The notes below the pieces were generated by a model. The model did no database searches and had not been told where the DNA came from. It worked only from the letters and a program-made list of their open reading frames with translations. Position numbers and translations under genes: made by a program. Positions 16,720 to 24,605 of a stretch of 64,000 bases of DNA are shown piece after piece. Source of the DNA: Flavobacterium erciyesense (GTDB taxonomy: Bacteria; Bacteroidota; Bacteroidia; Flavobacteriales; Flavobacteriaceae); the NCBI RefSeq assembly GCF_018069925.1, contig NZ_JAGPXB010000005.1, positions 171,450 through 235,449 on the forward strand. The letters are read 5' to 3'. Position 1 is the first letter of the stretch. Each line of letters starts with the position of its first letter.

Positions 16720-16811
16720 TACTTTATTACTTTAAAGTACTTTAATTAAAATATCATTTATCACTTTAATACTTTACCAGCGTATATTTACGCTTAAAGT
16801 AAAGTAATTGA
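16720..16811. repeat. Iteron-like ACTTTA cluster, candidate origin or operator
   Basis: Within about 90 bases the motif actttA occurs five times on the plus strand (ttactttatt, tactttaaag, tactttaatt, cactttaata, tactttacca) and again inverted in cttaaagtaaagtaa. A perfect 12-base palindrome tactttaaagta lies at 16729-16740, and agcgta/tacgct forms a hairpin near 16779-16794. It lies between the DUF6371-type gene and the RepA-like ATPase gene. This is the layout expected for an initiation region or an autoregulated operator. Confidence 0.5.
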
Positions 16812-16821
16812 ATAAAAAAAA

Positions 16822-17949
16822 TCAAGATTTTTTGTATTCACCAAGTGTATAATGACCTTTTGGTTTTTCTTGTAGTAACCATAAATTGTTTTTACAGTCA
16901 GTTATTAGTTTTACGACTGCGTTTACACCAAGTTCTTTTTTTAATTGATTCTTAGAAGCTATCTTAATCTGAGTTTCCAATTCCTTGTAACTGTAACTTT
17001 TGTTGTGAGTAAAAACCTCTGTCAAAATTTGATACTTTTTTATGCTTTCTAATTTCGTGACATCATACCTATTCTTGATGGTTTCGGTTCTTAATTCTAG
17101 GTTTTCCACAATAGCTGGCAAGCCATCTACAATTTCAAAAGCAAAAACTTCAGGATCTATATTTCTACATTGTTGTGGCTCAACAATAGAAACATTATTA
17201 TCACTCTCACATTTAGTGATAGATAAAACTGTTTCAGCTTTATTTATTAGCTCCGTTCCAATATGTCCTCGAGCATTGTTATCGCTTTTGTTTTGATGGA
17301 GTACAGTGACTATATGAATATTTCGTTCTTCTGTCCACTTTAGCAATTTACTTGCTATCATAGAAGCTTCTGATTCATCATTAATTGAAGTTACTAAATC
17401 TTTAATACCATCTATGATAACAAAACCAACCTTAGGATTATTATAAATGAGCGCTTCAATGATTTGTAATCTTTCCATTGGAGATTTACTTCTCAAATGA
17501 TAAACGTGTAAATTTTTTGGTTCATTGATATTAATTTGTTTACATATTCGCTTTAAAGCTAATTGCACGTGATATTTCCCTTGCTCGGTATCGAAATATA
17601 AAACCTCGTTTTGTTTTTGCGGTAGTTCACTTTTGAATCTGTTTAAAATGATATCATTACTGACTGCAGTAGAAACAGCAATATTGATAAAAAAAGATTT
17701 TCTACTTTTGGCTTTACCAATTATCAAACTGAAGTTACCTAATGTACCCAGAGTACTGCATCCTTCCGTTTTTAAATTTGTTATTTGCCAAGCAATTTGC
17801 GGAGCCTGTAAATATTCATTAACATCAATTTTTAAAGATTGAGCTATTAGTAAAAGCTTTTGTAAATCAATATTATGATGAAGTTTCATTTCTTCATCGA
17901 TAGCATGACCTAAACTATTAAGTCCACTTATTGGAAATGTAGTTTCCAT
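16822..17949 (-). CDS. RepA-like AAA ATPase (mobile-element replication helicase type)
   Basis: This 375-residue protein has a Walker A variant GKAKSRKS at 78-85 and Walker B VGFVIIDGIKDL near 175-186. It also has VTVLHQNKSDNNARGHIGTE, typical of RecA/RepA-fold helicases of Bacteroidota integrative elements and plasmids. A C-terminal winged-helix-like region follows (about 300-370). It probably drives replication or mobilisation of the excised element with the DUF6371-type partner downstream. It begins five bases after the HTH gene, so both are one operon. Confidence 0.8.
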   Translation of the reverse strand: METTFPISGLNSLGHAIDEEMKLHHNIDLQKLLLIAQSLKIDVNEYLQAPQIAWQITNLKTEGCSTLGTLGNFSLIIGKAKSRKSFFINIAVSTAVSNDIILNRFKSELPQKQNEVLYFDTEQGKYHVQLALKRICKQININEPKNLHVYHLRSKSPMERLQIIEALIYNNPKVGFVIIDGIKDLVTSINDESEASMIASKLLKWTEERNIHIVTVLHQNKSDNNARGHIGTELINKAETVLSITKCESDNNVSIVEPQQCRNIDPEVFAFEIVDGLPAIVENLELRTETIKNRYDVTKLESIKKYQILTEVFTHNKSYSYKELETQIKIASKNQLKKELGVNAVVKLITDCKNNLWLLQEKPKGHYTLGEYKKS

Positions 17950-17953
17950 AGCC

Positions 17954-18226
17954 TTAAAAATTTAGTGGTTTTACTGCTTGTAAAACTTGCTCTCTTGAGT
18001 AAAAAACCCTGTTCCCAAGTCCAAAACTTTTTAGTTTCCCGCTTTTAGTATGTTTCCATAGCGTTGAAAAGTTTATACTCAACAAATCACAAACCTCTTT
18101 TCGGGTCATTAAATCGTTAGCTTTTTCAGTCTGTTCGTTTTTACAACCTAAAAGTTCAAGTGTACGTAAGGCAATTTTTTCAGTTAATTCTTCTACTGAA
18201 ACTGGAGTTAAAATTAAATTGTGCAT
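17954..18226 (-). CDS. Helix-turn-helix (excisionase-type) protein
   Basis: From ATG at 18226 this is a 90-residue protein. The first half (MHNLILTPVSVEELTEKIA) is the leader common in Bacteroidota element regulators. The second half, MTRKEVCDLLSINFSTLWKHT then FGLGNRVFYSREQV, is a MerR/excisionase-type winged helix. An earlier ATG at 18259 would add 11 residues and is less typical. It probably controls excision or the replication genes just downstream. Confidence 0.8.
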   Translation of the reverse strand: MHNLILTPVSVEELTEKIALRTLELLGCKNEQTEKANDLMTRKEVCDLLSINFSTLWKHTKSGKLKSFGLGNRVFYSREQVLQAVKPLNF

Positions 18227-18285
18227 TTTTCTAATTTGGTTTAAATTAATAATGCACAAAGAATGTGAGGTAATTTCTGGGTGTA

Positions 18286-18309
18286 CATTTAAGGTATTTA
18301 CCTTAAAAT
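18286..18309 (-). terminator. Hairpin between the HTH gene and the upstream unknown gene
   Basis: The bases tttaagg, tattta and ccttaaa form a stem-loop just beyond the stop of the 314-residue gene and before the HTH start. It has no long T tract, so it may be an operator for the helix-turn-helix protein rather than a terminator. Confidence 0.3.
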
Positions 18310-18316
18310 ACCCAAA

Positions 18317-19237
18317 TCATGAAGAATATTTATTTTCTAAATAAGTTTTGACGATTGGATCATTATTAGAAAGTTCAATGATAACATTTTGCCAATTATC
18401 GCCAAAGCTATTTTTTAGAACCTTCGAATTGTTTAAGTCAATAGTAATAAAACTTCTGTAGAAACCTTGACCTGACTTGTTTGTCATTTTGCGACCAATT
18501 ATTTCTAATTCTTTTTTCCTAAACTCACCTTCCGTATTAGATGGTGGCAATTTTCCATTGGCACATAATTGTATCCAATACAGCAAAGCGTACCATTTGT
18601 CAGCAATTTTTCTGGGTTCATCAGTTGTACTTAAATCTTTAATATTGTTGTCATGTTCATTTATTTTATCATCTGATAAAACAAATAATTCAGTCGCTTT
18701 TTTGTTGATAAATTGCTCTTTCCATTTATTTTTAAGTTCAATTAAATTTGGTAGAACATTTTTAAGTAAAAAATTAAATTCTGGTAATTTGTAGCCCTCA
18801 GTCTTTTCGATTAATTGAACAAAATGACTCATTTTATTTTTTCTAATGATCTCATTTATAACATCTAGATCATATCCTTGGTTTTGTAGATCCCTAATTT
18901 GTAAGTCCATTACTATTTTCGCGTCGATCATTTCTTTGATAATCTTTTTGTATTCAGCTGGACTTTCAAATGGAAAATCATAAGACGAATCGATGTTGAT
19001 TACCATTCCGCTTTTAAGAACAAAATCTTTATTACCTGATAAGATACCTGATAATTTTAAGTTTAGAATGTTGTTACAATCCCAACTAAACAAAAGGTCA
19101 ATATCGGATAGAATTTTAACTGATAAATCTAAAAATTTCATATCGACACTCTTTTCTGCCCATTCGTTAAGCAACTCAGTATTGTTGAGTATCCCTTGAG
19201 TTAAATCTGTAATGTAAGTAGGTTTGTTTTTTTTCAT
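18317..19237 (-). CDS. Integrase-associated protein of unknown function
   Basis: From ATG at 19237 (MKKNKPTYITDLTQGIL) this is a 306-residue protein. An in-frame ATG at 19261 overlaps the integrase end. It is soluble and mostly helical. The last 90 residues (WYALLYWIQLCANGKLPP, then GFYRSFITIDLNN and ELSNNDP) resemble the C-terminus of a protein often found next to integrases of Bacteroidota elements. That is recall, not search. It is co-directional with the integrase and HTH genes and may help excision or transfer. Confidence 0.6.
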   Translation of the reverse strand: MKKNKPTYITDLTQGILNNTELLNEWAEKSVDMKFLDLSVKILSDIDLLFSWDCNNILNLKLSGILSGNKDFVLKSGMVINIDSSYDFPFESPAEYKKIIKEMIDAKIVMDLQIRDLQNQGYDLDVINEIIRKNKMSHFVQLIEKTEGYKLPEFNFLLKNVLPNLIELKNKWKEQFINKKATELFVLSDDKINEHDNNIKDLSTTDEPRKIADKWYALLYWIQLCANGKLPPSNTEGEFRKKELEIIGRKMTNKSGQGFYRSFITIDLNNSKVLKNSFGDNWQNVIIELSNNDPIVKTYLENKYSS

Positions 19238-19250
19238 AAACTTTCTATGG

Positions 19251-20555
19251 TTATTGTGCAATAGGCCTAATAACTTCCATTACGGGAGCAACTTGGCTTT
19301 TAGGTGTTAACTTGCTAAAATATTCTAACATATGATAAGCACTATCATATGGCGTTTTACCGATATAAGCTAAAAACATTCTTTCAGAACCATGTCCTGT
19401 GATATCTTTTAAGATTGGAGTTGGAATACGACCATAAAAATTAGTAGCAAATGAGCGCCTACAGATATGACTAGTCACCATCTTATATTTAGGATAAACA
19501 TCTTTCACATTTGGCTTCCTTTGATTTATTTTTTTACGTCCTTTGATAGGAGTATTAAGCCCAGCCGCAAGACATACCTCCTTTATATATTCATTAAAAT
19601 GTACAAGCGAGATTTTGTATGGCAAACCACTTTCTACAATTTGCACTGCATCAGGCAATAAGGGTATAGCAACCATTTTACCTGTTTTTTGCTGCTTTAA
19701 TTCTATAATTTTAACACCATTTATCTCCTTGATATTATTCTGGGTAATACTCAGTAAATCTCCTCCACGTTGACCAATTAAACAACCAAGTAAAAGCCAC
19801 TTTCTTGCATTTAGTAATGCCTCTCTTAGTAGTGGCGCTGCTTTTATAGATTCCTGTTCTTCCTCTGTTAAAAAAATAATATCCTCGGGCTCTTTACTCT
19901 CTGAAATTCCTTTAATGTTTTTAATTTGTGGCGAAGTTTCAACTTCATTTTTAGATGCATCAAAACAGATAGTTCTTATGTTAGCTATATTTTTACCAAC
20001 ATAATTCGGAGAATAACCTTGATTAAATAGCCATATTTTATAGCGTTCTACCCATCTTAAATCAATATCTTTAATGAGGATGCTTTTCTTTTGCAAAAAT
20101 TCTTCCTCATAACGGATAATTGTTTTCTTAAAAAGTTTTAAATTTTGAACTCGGCCGTTACTTAATCCAAGACCTTTTTTAGCATTTTGCTTAAAGGGTG
20201 CTTCATCGATATATTTTTGAATGTAAGTGGTCAAAATATCCAAATCAATTACAGGAACTTTATTATTGAATAAATCAATTTGAAGTTGAAGCCAATCACC
20301 ATTAAATTCGATTCCTGCACTTACTGCTTTATTATGCGCTTCATTGATAAAAAAGGCTAACTTTTCCAATTTTATTCTCAAGCCTTTCAACTCTTCATTG
20401 CTTGTTTTCGGAAGAGATTTATCAATGCTCCAATCTTTTGCATCGATCAAAAAACCTGTTTTCCGTTTTAAAACAATATCCCTACTTACCGAATATCGAA
20501 CATAAATATTAGAGTTTTCTTTTTTGCTTTGAAGTAAGAATTTTACAGTAGCCAT
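19251..20555 (-). CDS. int: Tyrosine recombinase/integrase
   Basis: This 434-residue protein has the Bacteroidota integrase layout: N-terminal arm-binding region, SAM-like core-binding domain (about 105-210) and catalytic domain. Active-site residues are visible: R near 260 in IGQRGGDLL, K in QQKTGKMVAIPL, HxxR in SHICRRSFATNF near 361-372, H in ITGHGSERMF, and nucleophile Y in AYIGKTP near 396. It lies at the right end of the island, pointing inward, within 180 bases of the proposed attachment site. That fits integration at a tRNA end. It looks intact. Confidence 0.93.
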   Translation of the reverse strand: MATVKFLLQSKKENSNIYVRYSVSRDIVLKRKTGFLIDAKDWSIDKSLPKTSNEELKGLRIKLEKLAFFINEAHNKAVSAGIEFNGDWLQLQIDLFNNKVPVIDLDILTTYIQKYIDEAPFKQNAKKGLGLSNGRVQNLKLFKKTIIRYEEEFLQKKSILIKDIDLRWVERYKIWLFNQGYSPNYVGKNIANIRTICFDASKNEVETSPQIKNIKGISESKEPEDIIFLTEEEQESIKAAPLLREALLNARKWLLLGCLIGQRGGDLLSITQNNIKEINGVKIIELKQQKTGKMVAIPLLPDAVQIVESGLPYKISLVHFNEYIKEVCLAAGLNTPIKGRKKINQRKPNVKDVYPKYKMVTSHICRRSFATNFYGRIPTPILKDITGHGSERMFLAYIGKTPYDSAYHMLEYFSKLTPKSQVAPVMEVIRPIAQ

Positions 20556-20732
20556 GATAGTCTTTTTTATAAACTCAAATATAGAAAAAAATTGTAAAAT
20601 CTAGTCAACCGTTAGTCAACCAACTTCATATTTAATCATATTTACTCATATTTAAACACATCTATTAAATTATAAAATACTGACTATCAATATATTTAAA
20701 TATTTTTAAAAATATGCAAATATATGGGTAAT

Positions 20733-20750
20733 GTCCCCACCGTGGTCACT
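20733..20750 (+). other. Candidate attachment site (tRNA 3'-end copy)
   Basis: The 18 bases gtccccaccgtggtcact can be read as the end of a tRNA: T-stem strand cccac, acceptor strand cgtggtc, unpaired a, then ct. No tRNA body lies upstream here, only AT-rich element DNA. A terminator follows within about ten bases. This is the expected right junction when an element integrates into a tRNA 3' end; the intact tRNA should lie beyond the left edge of the window. Confidence 0.5.
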
Positions 20751-20758
20751 TTAAAATT

Positions 20759-20787
20759 TAAATCCCATCTTGATGGGATTTTTTTGT
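20759..20787 (+). terminator. Rho-independent terminator
   Basis: aatcccat, loop cttg, atgggatt and then a T7 run form a perfect stem with U tract. No gene of the window ends just before it, so it probably belonged to the tRNA transcript interrupted by the island. Confidence 0.8.
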
Positions 20788-21055
20788 TTCAAACCTTTCT
20801 GTACCCAAATGAAAGACATGAAATAAAATTCGAAAAAAATCTTCTACAAAAGCATTTCTCAAAATCATCATACTCGCTAGTGTTATTATCATCGAATAAA
20901 AAGTATTTCCGATTTTTACTTCATATTTTTAAAACTAACTGATAAAAACAATAATAAACCAAGCATAAAATCGTTGTATATTTTTAGTAATAAATGTACT
21001 TTTATTGCAATTAGAAAATAATCAAAAAAAGAAAACCCAAACTGTACCAATCCTC

Positions 21056-21562
21056 ATGAAAAAAATATTTTTACTTGCCATTTTATTGAGTTCTTACGTA
21101 GGATGGAGCCAAGATCCAGCTGCTTACGCCTTGTTTGACAAAGCCATCAAAAAAGCAGAAGCAGGAAATTCAAAAGGAGCTATAGACGATTATACAAAAG
21201 CAATCAAAATTGATCCTTTGTTCGCATCAGCATATCTCAACAGAGCACTTTTAAAACAAAAATTAGGAGACATAAATGGAGCCTTGAGTGATGTAAACAT
21301 AACTATAAAAATAGAACCACAGCGAGCAGATGCTTTCACTACTCGAGCAGATATCAGCTACAAAGCAAAAGATTACAAAACTACCATTCAAGATTGTACC
21401 ACTGCAATCAACATGAATGCAAAAGATTACATTGCTTATAACCTGCGAGGCTTGGCAAATTATCATTCAAAAAATACCAAAAATGCTTGTGCCGATTTTA
21501 CAAAAGCTATTCAACTCGGTAGCCAAAGTGCGGTGAAAAATAAAAAAACCTTTTGTAAATAA
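21056..21562 (+). CDS. Exported TPR-repeat protein
   Basis: From ATG at 21056 (MKKIFLLAILLSSYVGWSQ) the 168-residue product has a signal peptide of about 18 residues and then at least three tetratricopeptide repeats, for example AIDDYTKAIKIDPLFASAYL. An earlier ATG at 21005 would put 17 polar residues before the signal and is unlikely. It probably acts as a periplasmic protein-interaction scaffold. It is the first core-type gene right of the island and stands alone. Confidence 0.8.
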   Translation: MKKIFLLAILLSSYVGWSQDPAAYALFDKAIKKAEAGNSKGAIDDYTKAIKIDPLFASAYLNRALLKQKLGDINGALSDVNITIKIEPQRADAFTTRADISYKAKDYKTTIQDCTTAINMNAKDYIAYNLRGLANYHSKNTKNACADFTKAIQLGSQSAVKNKKTFCK

Positions 21563-21583
21563 AACTTCAAACGCTTTTTTTGT

Positions 21584-21620
21584 AAAAATGACTTACTCAA
21601 TGGTAGGTCATTTTTTTTTT
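21584..21620 (+). terminator. Terminator after the TPR gene
   Basis: aaaaatgac and gtcattttt form the stem around tac-tcaatg-gta, followed by a T10 run, 21 bases after the TPR stop. Confidence 0.75.
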
Positions 21621-21722
21621 CAAATCTCAAGAAACAGCTTGTCTCTTAAAACAATACAATACCTAATTATTTTCACTTTCAAAATTTAACATCTGATCTA
21701 TTTATAATTCTAAAGGAACAAG

Positions 21723-21730
21723 TACTTTTG
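21723..21730 (+). promoter_or_regulatory. Minus-7 promoter element before the iron-uptake operon
   Basis: TACTTTTG matches the flavobacterial minus-7 consensus TAnnTTTG. It lies 19 bases before the TTG start of the next gene, implying a very short leader. No clear minus-33 TTG is seen. Confidence 0.4.
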
Positions 21731-21749
21731 CAACGTCAAATTACACACT

Positions 21750-22127
21750 TTGAAAAAGTTCAGTATCTACATACTTTCTTTTATTTTACTCCTGCCCACT
21801 TTTGGCAGCTCTTTTACGTATTTGAACTTTAAACTCCAGCAAGAAGAAATTGCCAAAACCATTTGTGTGCAACGCAAAATGGTTTTTAATAGTTGTAACG
21901 GACGATGCGAACTGCAAAAAAGCCTAAAACGCTACACTGATAACGAAAAAAGTATGCAAAACACCCTCAAAGAAAAAGTTGATGTGGTGTACGTGCAAGA
22001 ACTGCTTACTACTTCATACGAGTTGGTACAACCTGTCGTTATTACAACAAAAACCGAAACTGTTGTAAACCGTAAACCGGTTTCATTTTCGGCTTACACC
22101 TTTCGCCCTCCCGCTTATTTCATTTAA
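21750..22127 (+). CDS. Small exported cysteine-containing protein upstream of TonB receptor
   Basis: This 125-residue protein has a hydrophobic N-terminus (FSIYILSFILLLPTFG) and three cysteines in TICVQRKMVFNSCNGRCEL, a pattern that may bind a metal or form a disulfide. The start is TTG at 21750; no in-frame ATG is better. I recall similar proteins preceding TonB-receptor/PepSY operons in flavobacteria. Its role is unknown but is probably linked to metal uptake by the following genes. Confidence 0.6.
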   Translation: MKKFSIYILSFILLLPTFGSSFTYLNFKLQQEEIAKTICVQRKMVFNSCNGRCELQKSLKRYTDNEKSMQNTLKEKVDVVYVQELLTTSYELVQPVVITTKTETVVNRKPVSFSAYTFRPPAYFI

Positions 22128-22272
22128 AAAGATCATTCTGTTTTAGAACGAAAGGCGCATTATGTTGCCTATTTCGTTTTACAATATTGCGCAGGCACTA
22201 ACCGCGTCTTGATTTTTCGTGCTTTGTTTGCTTGCTTTTTAGCCTTGCAAACATTTTAAACCCACTAATTTA

Positions 22273-22298
22273 TTAATTAAGTTTTGCAACTTAATTAA
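22273..22298. promoter_or_regulatory. 11-base inverted repeat upstream of the TonB receptor
   Basis: ttaattaagtt and aacttaattaa form a perfect inverted repeat around ttgc, 59 bases before the receptor start. With no T run after it, an operator or mRNA hairpin is more likely than a terminator. Confidence 0.45.
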
Positions 22299-22356
22299 AT
22301 GAGGATTCTGGGTTAAATTTTCACTGAAATAAGATTTTTACACCTTTCAAAAAAAA

Positions 22357-24504
22357 ATGAAAAAATTGATTTTTGTAATGCTTTTGGCGTTACAATATAC
22401 CTATGCACAAAAAACTGCTGCAACAGATAGCAGCGCCGTAGAAAACCTAAACGAAGTAGTAATTACTGCCAATCGTGGCAAGGCCAAACGAAGTGAGGTG
22501 CCAGTGGCAATTTCTAAACTATCTACAAAACTCATACAAGAAACTAAAGCAACTTCTGCTTTCGAAATTGTGAATAAAACGCCTGGCGTAATGATGACAA
22601 ATCTCGGTAACGAGCAACACGGAATGTCCATCAGGCAACCTATGGGTTTGAGCCCTTACTATTTGTATCTCGAAGACGGTTTGCCTATTAGACCACTCGC
22701 CGTTTTCAACCATAATGCGTTACTTGAAATGAATCCGTTTAATTTACAAAATTTAGAAGTGATCAAAGGTCCCGCTTCATCACTTTACGGTCCTGAGGCT
22801 GTGGGCGGAACCATAAATTTTATTACTGTAAAACCAAGCCGCGATCCCGAATTTAAAGTAGGCATTCAAGCAGATCAATACGGCTACCGCAACCTGCAAG
22901 CCTTTGGGAGCGCTACCATCGGTAAATTTTCGTTTGCTATTGCGGGCGCAAGCACTGACCAAACTAACAGTTGGCTCACTTTTTCTGATTACAACAAAAA
23001 CAATTTGAACGCTAAATTCCAATACAATTTTAGCAATAGTCTCCGTTTGATTAGCAGTACTTTTTATGGGCAATATTACTCGGACATGACGGGAAGCGTG
23101 AATGAGCAAGATTTTAATAATCGTTCCTACAAAAGCTCAACCGACTTTACCTACCGAAAATCAGAGGCTTTACGCAGCCGTTTAACACTTGAAAAAGAAT
23201 GGTCTGAAAACAGCCAAACCGTTGTAACAGTTTACCACCGAGACAATAAATTAGGACAAAACCCAAGCTACGGCATTCGATGGAATCCTACGCCATCAGC
23301 AACCAACGATCCTACAAAAGCAACTGGCGAAATCAATTCGAACGATTTTAAGAGTTACGGAATAGTAGCGCAGCACACGCAAGGATTTTCGTTTTTAAAC
23401 TCTAAACTAATCGCTGGAACTACTTACGATAGGTCACCAAACGATTATTTTTCGCACCAAATTAAACTACAAGCCAACCGAAATCCGGATGGAAAGACGG
23501 TAAACAATTACCAAATTTTAGAAGTTCGACCAGATTTACGCATTTCAAGTTACAATGCTACCATTTACAACAACTCGGGCTATGTGCAATACAACTTTCA
23601 ACCCCTTTCAAAAGTAACGGTAACTACAGGGGCGCGCTACGACTACATCAAAATTGATTACACCAATAACATCAATGCTACTTCGGGAGCCAAAACCTAC
23701 GATCAACTAACCTTTAAAGCGGGTATCAATTACAATCCGCTTACTAATGTTGGGTTTTATGCCAACTATTCTCAAGGATTCTCTCCGCCTTCGGTGACTA
23801 CTTTATTCCGTCCAAAACCTGGAGTTACGCCCGTACAATTTTACACGGATCTTGATGCGGCAAATTTTTCAAACTATGAAATTGGTGGTTATAGCAGTTT
23901 GCTAAAAAACAAATTGACACTAGATTTTGCCGTGTATGTACTTGATGGTCGCAATGAATTATTGAGCATTCGTCAACCTGACAATTCAACCGATACCCAA
24001 TCAGCTGGAAAAACAAGTCATAGAGGAATTGAACTTGGGTTACAATACAATCCGTCATCACAGCTTGCATTTCGCCTTGGCGGAACCTACGCGCGTCATG
24101 AATTTATCGATTTTACTATTTCCAGACGAAGCACCGATGCGGTTCAAAAACTCGACGGCTTTGACATGCCTATCGCACCGCGATGGATTGCCAATTCTGA
24201 GCTCAATTACTACCCTAAATGGTTCCCTAACTTCCGTGCAGCGCTAGAGTGCCAGTACGTTTCAAGCTGGTTTCAAAACCAAATCAACACTGTTTCCTAC
24301 GGCGGCTACACCCTTTTTAATGCTCGATTAGGCTACCGTTACAAGCAAGTTGAAATTTTTACTAATATCATGAACTTGACCGATAAATTGTATGCCACCA
24401 ATGTTTCTCGAGGCAATGCAGCAATCGATCAGGCTACGTATACCGCCGCCGCACCCCGCATTTTCATGATGGGATTGCAGTACAATTTATCGTTAAAAAA
24501 ATAA
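22357..24504 (+). CDS. TonB-dependent receptor, probably iron/siderophore
   Basis: This 715-residue outer-membrane receptor has a signal peptide (1-17), a plug domain and a beta barrel. The plug runs from LNEVVITANRGKAKRSEVP through GMSIRQPMG and GPASSLYGPEAVGGTINF. The barrel ends in YNLSLKK. It lacks the N-terminal carboxypeptidase-like extension of SusC types. A PepSY membrane protein follows, the usual partner for reductive iron release, so a ferric-siderophore substrate is likely. Heme or copper cannot be excluded. Confidence 0.88.
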   Translation: MKKLIFVMLLALQYTYAQKTAATDSSAVENLNEVVITANRGKAKRSEVPVAISKLSTKLIQETKATSAFEIVNKTPGVMMTNLGNEQHGMSIRQPMGLSPYYLYLEDGLPIRPLAVFNHNALLEMNPFNLQNLEVIKGPASSLYGPEAVGGTINFITVKPSRDPEFKVGIQADQYGYRNLQAFGSATIGKFSFAIAGASTDQTNSWLTFSDYNKNNLNAKFQYNFSNSLRLISSTFYGQYYSDMTGSVNEQDFNNRSYKSSTDFTYRKSEALRSRLTLEKEWSENSQTVVTVYHRDNKLGQNPSYGIRWNPTPSATNDPTKATGEINSNDFKSYGIVAQHTQGFSFLNSKLIAGTTYDRSPNDYFSHQIKLQANRNPDGKTVNNYQILEVRPDLRISSYNATIYNNSGYVQYNFQPLSKVTVTTGARYDYIKIDYTNNINATSGAKTYDQLTFKAGINYNPLTNVGFYANYSQGFSPPSVTTLFRPKPGVTPVQFYTDLDAANFSNYEIGGYSSLLKNKLTLDFAVYVLDGRNELLSIRQPDNSTDTQSAGKTSHRGIELGLQYNPSSQLAFRLGGTYARHEFIDFTISRRSTDAVQKLDGFDMPIAPRWIANSELNYYPKWFPNFRAALECQYVSSWFQNQINTVSYGGYTLFNARLGYRYKQVEIFTNIMNLTDKLYATNVSRGNAAIDQATYTAAAPRIFMMGLQYNLSLKK

Positions 24505-24507
24505 TTA

Positions 24508-24593
24508 TCAGGAGCTTATCCGGCTATCCGCTTTATCTTTTTTGAGGCCAAAAAAAAGGCCTCAAAAAAGGATATCGCTCCTATCCGGGCTAA
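24508..24593. repeat. Flavobacterial intergenic palindromic repeat
   Basis: The unit runs from caggagcttatccggctatc to cgctcctatccgggctaa and surrounds a perfect stem, ttttttgaggcc with ggcctcaaaaaa. I recall this framed hairpin as a dispersed element in Flavobacterium genomes. Here it sits between co-directional genes and may also act as a terminator or attenuator. Confidence 0.65.
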
Positions 24594-24605
24594 AAAACAC
24601 ACAAA

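Larger units (their letters stand above)
20556..21055. other. Island right-end spacer: integrase leader, attachment site, terminator
   Basis: The first 170 bases are extremely AT-rich with repeated catattta/tcatattta strings; they form the integrase leader and perhaps arm-binding sites. The proposed attachment core and terminator follow. From 20790 to 21055 no credible gene is seen. G+C rises and gene style changes to core-genome type beyond this point. Confidence 0.6.

Noticed and set aside
20724..20942. 72-codon frame over the attachment site and terminator
   Set aside because: It reads through the tRNA-like end and a terminator stem; composition is not coding.
24508..24593. Riboswitch between the TonB receptor and PepSY genes
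   Set aside because: The structure is a simple palindrome within a dispersed repeat and lacks any conserved ligand-binding core.
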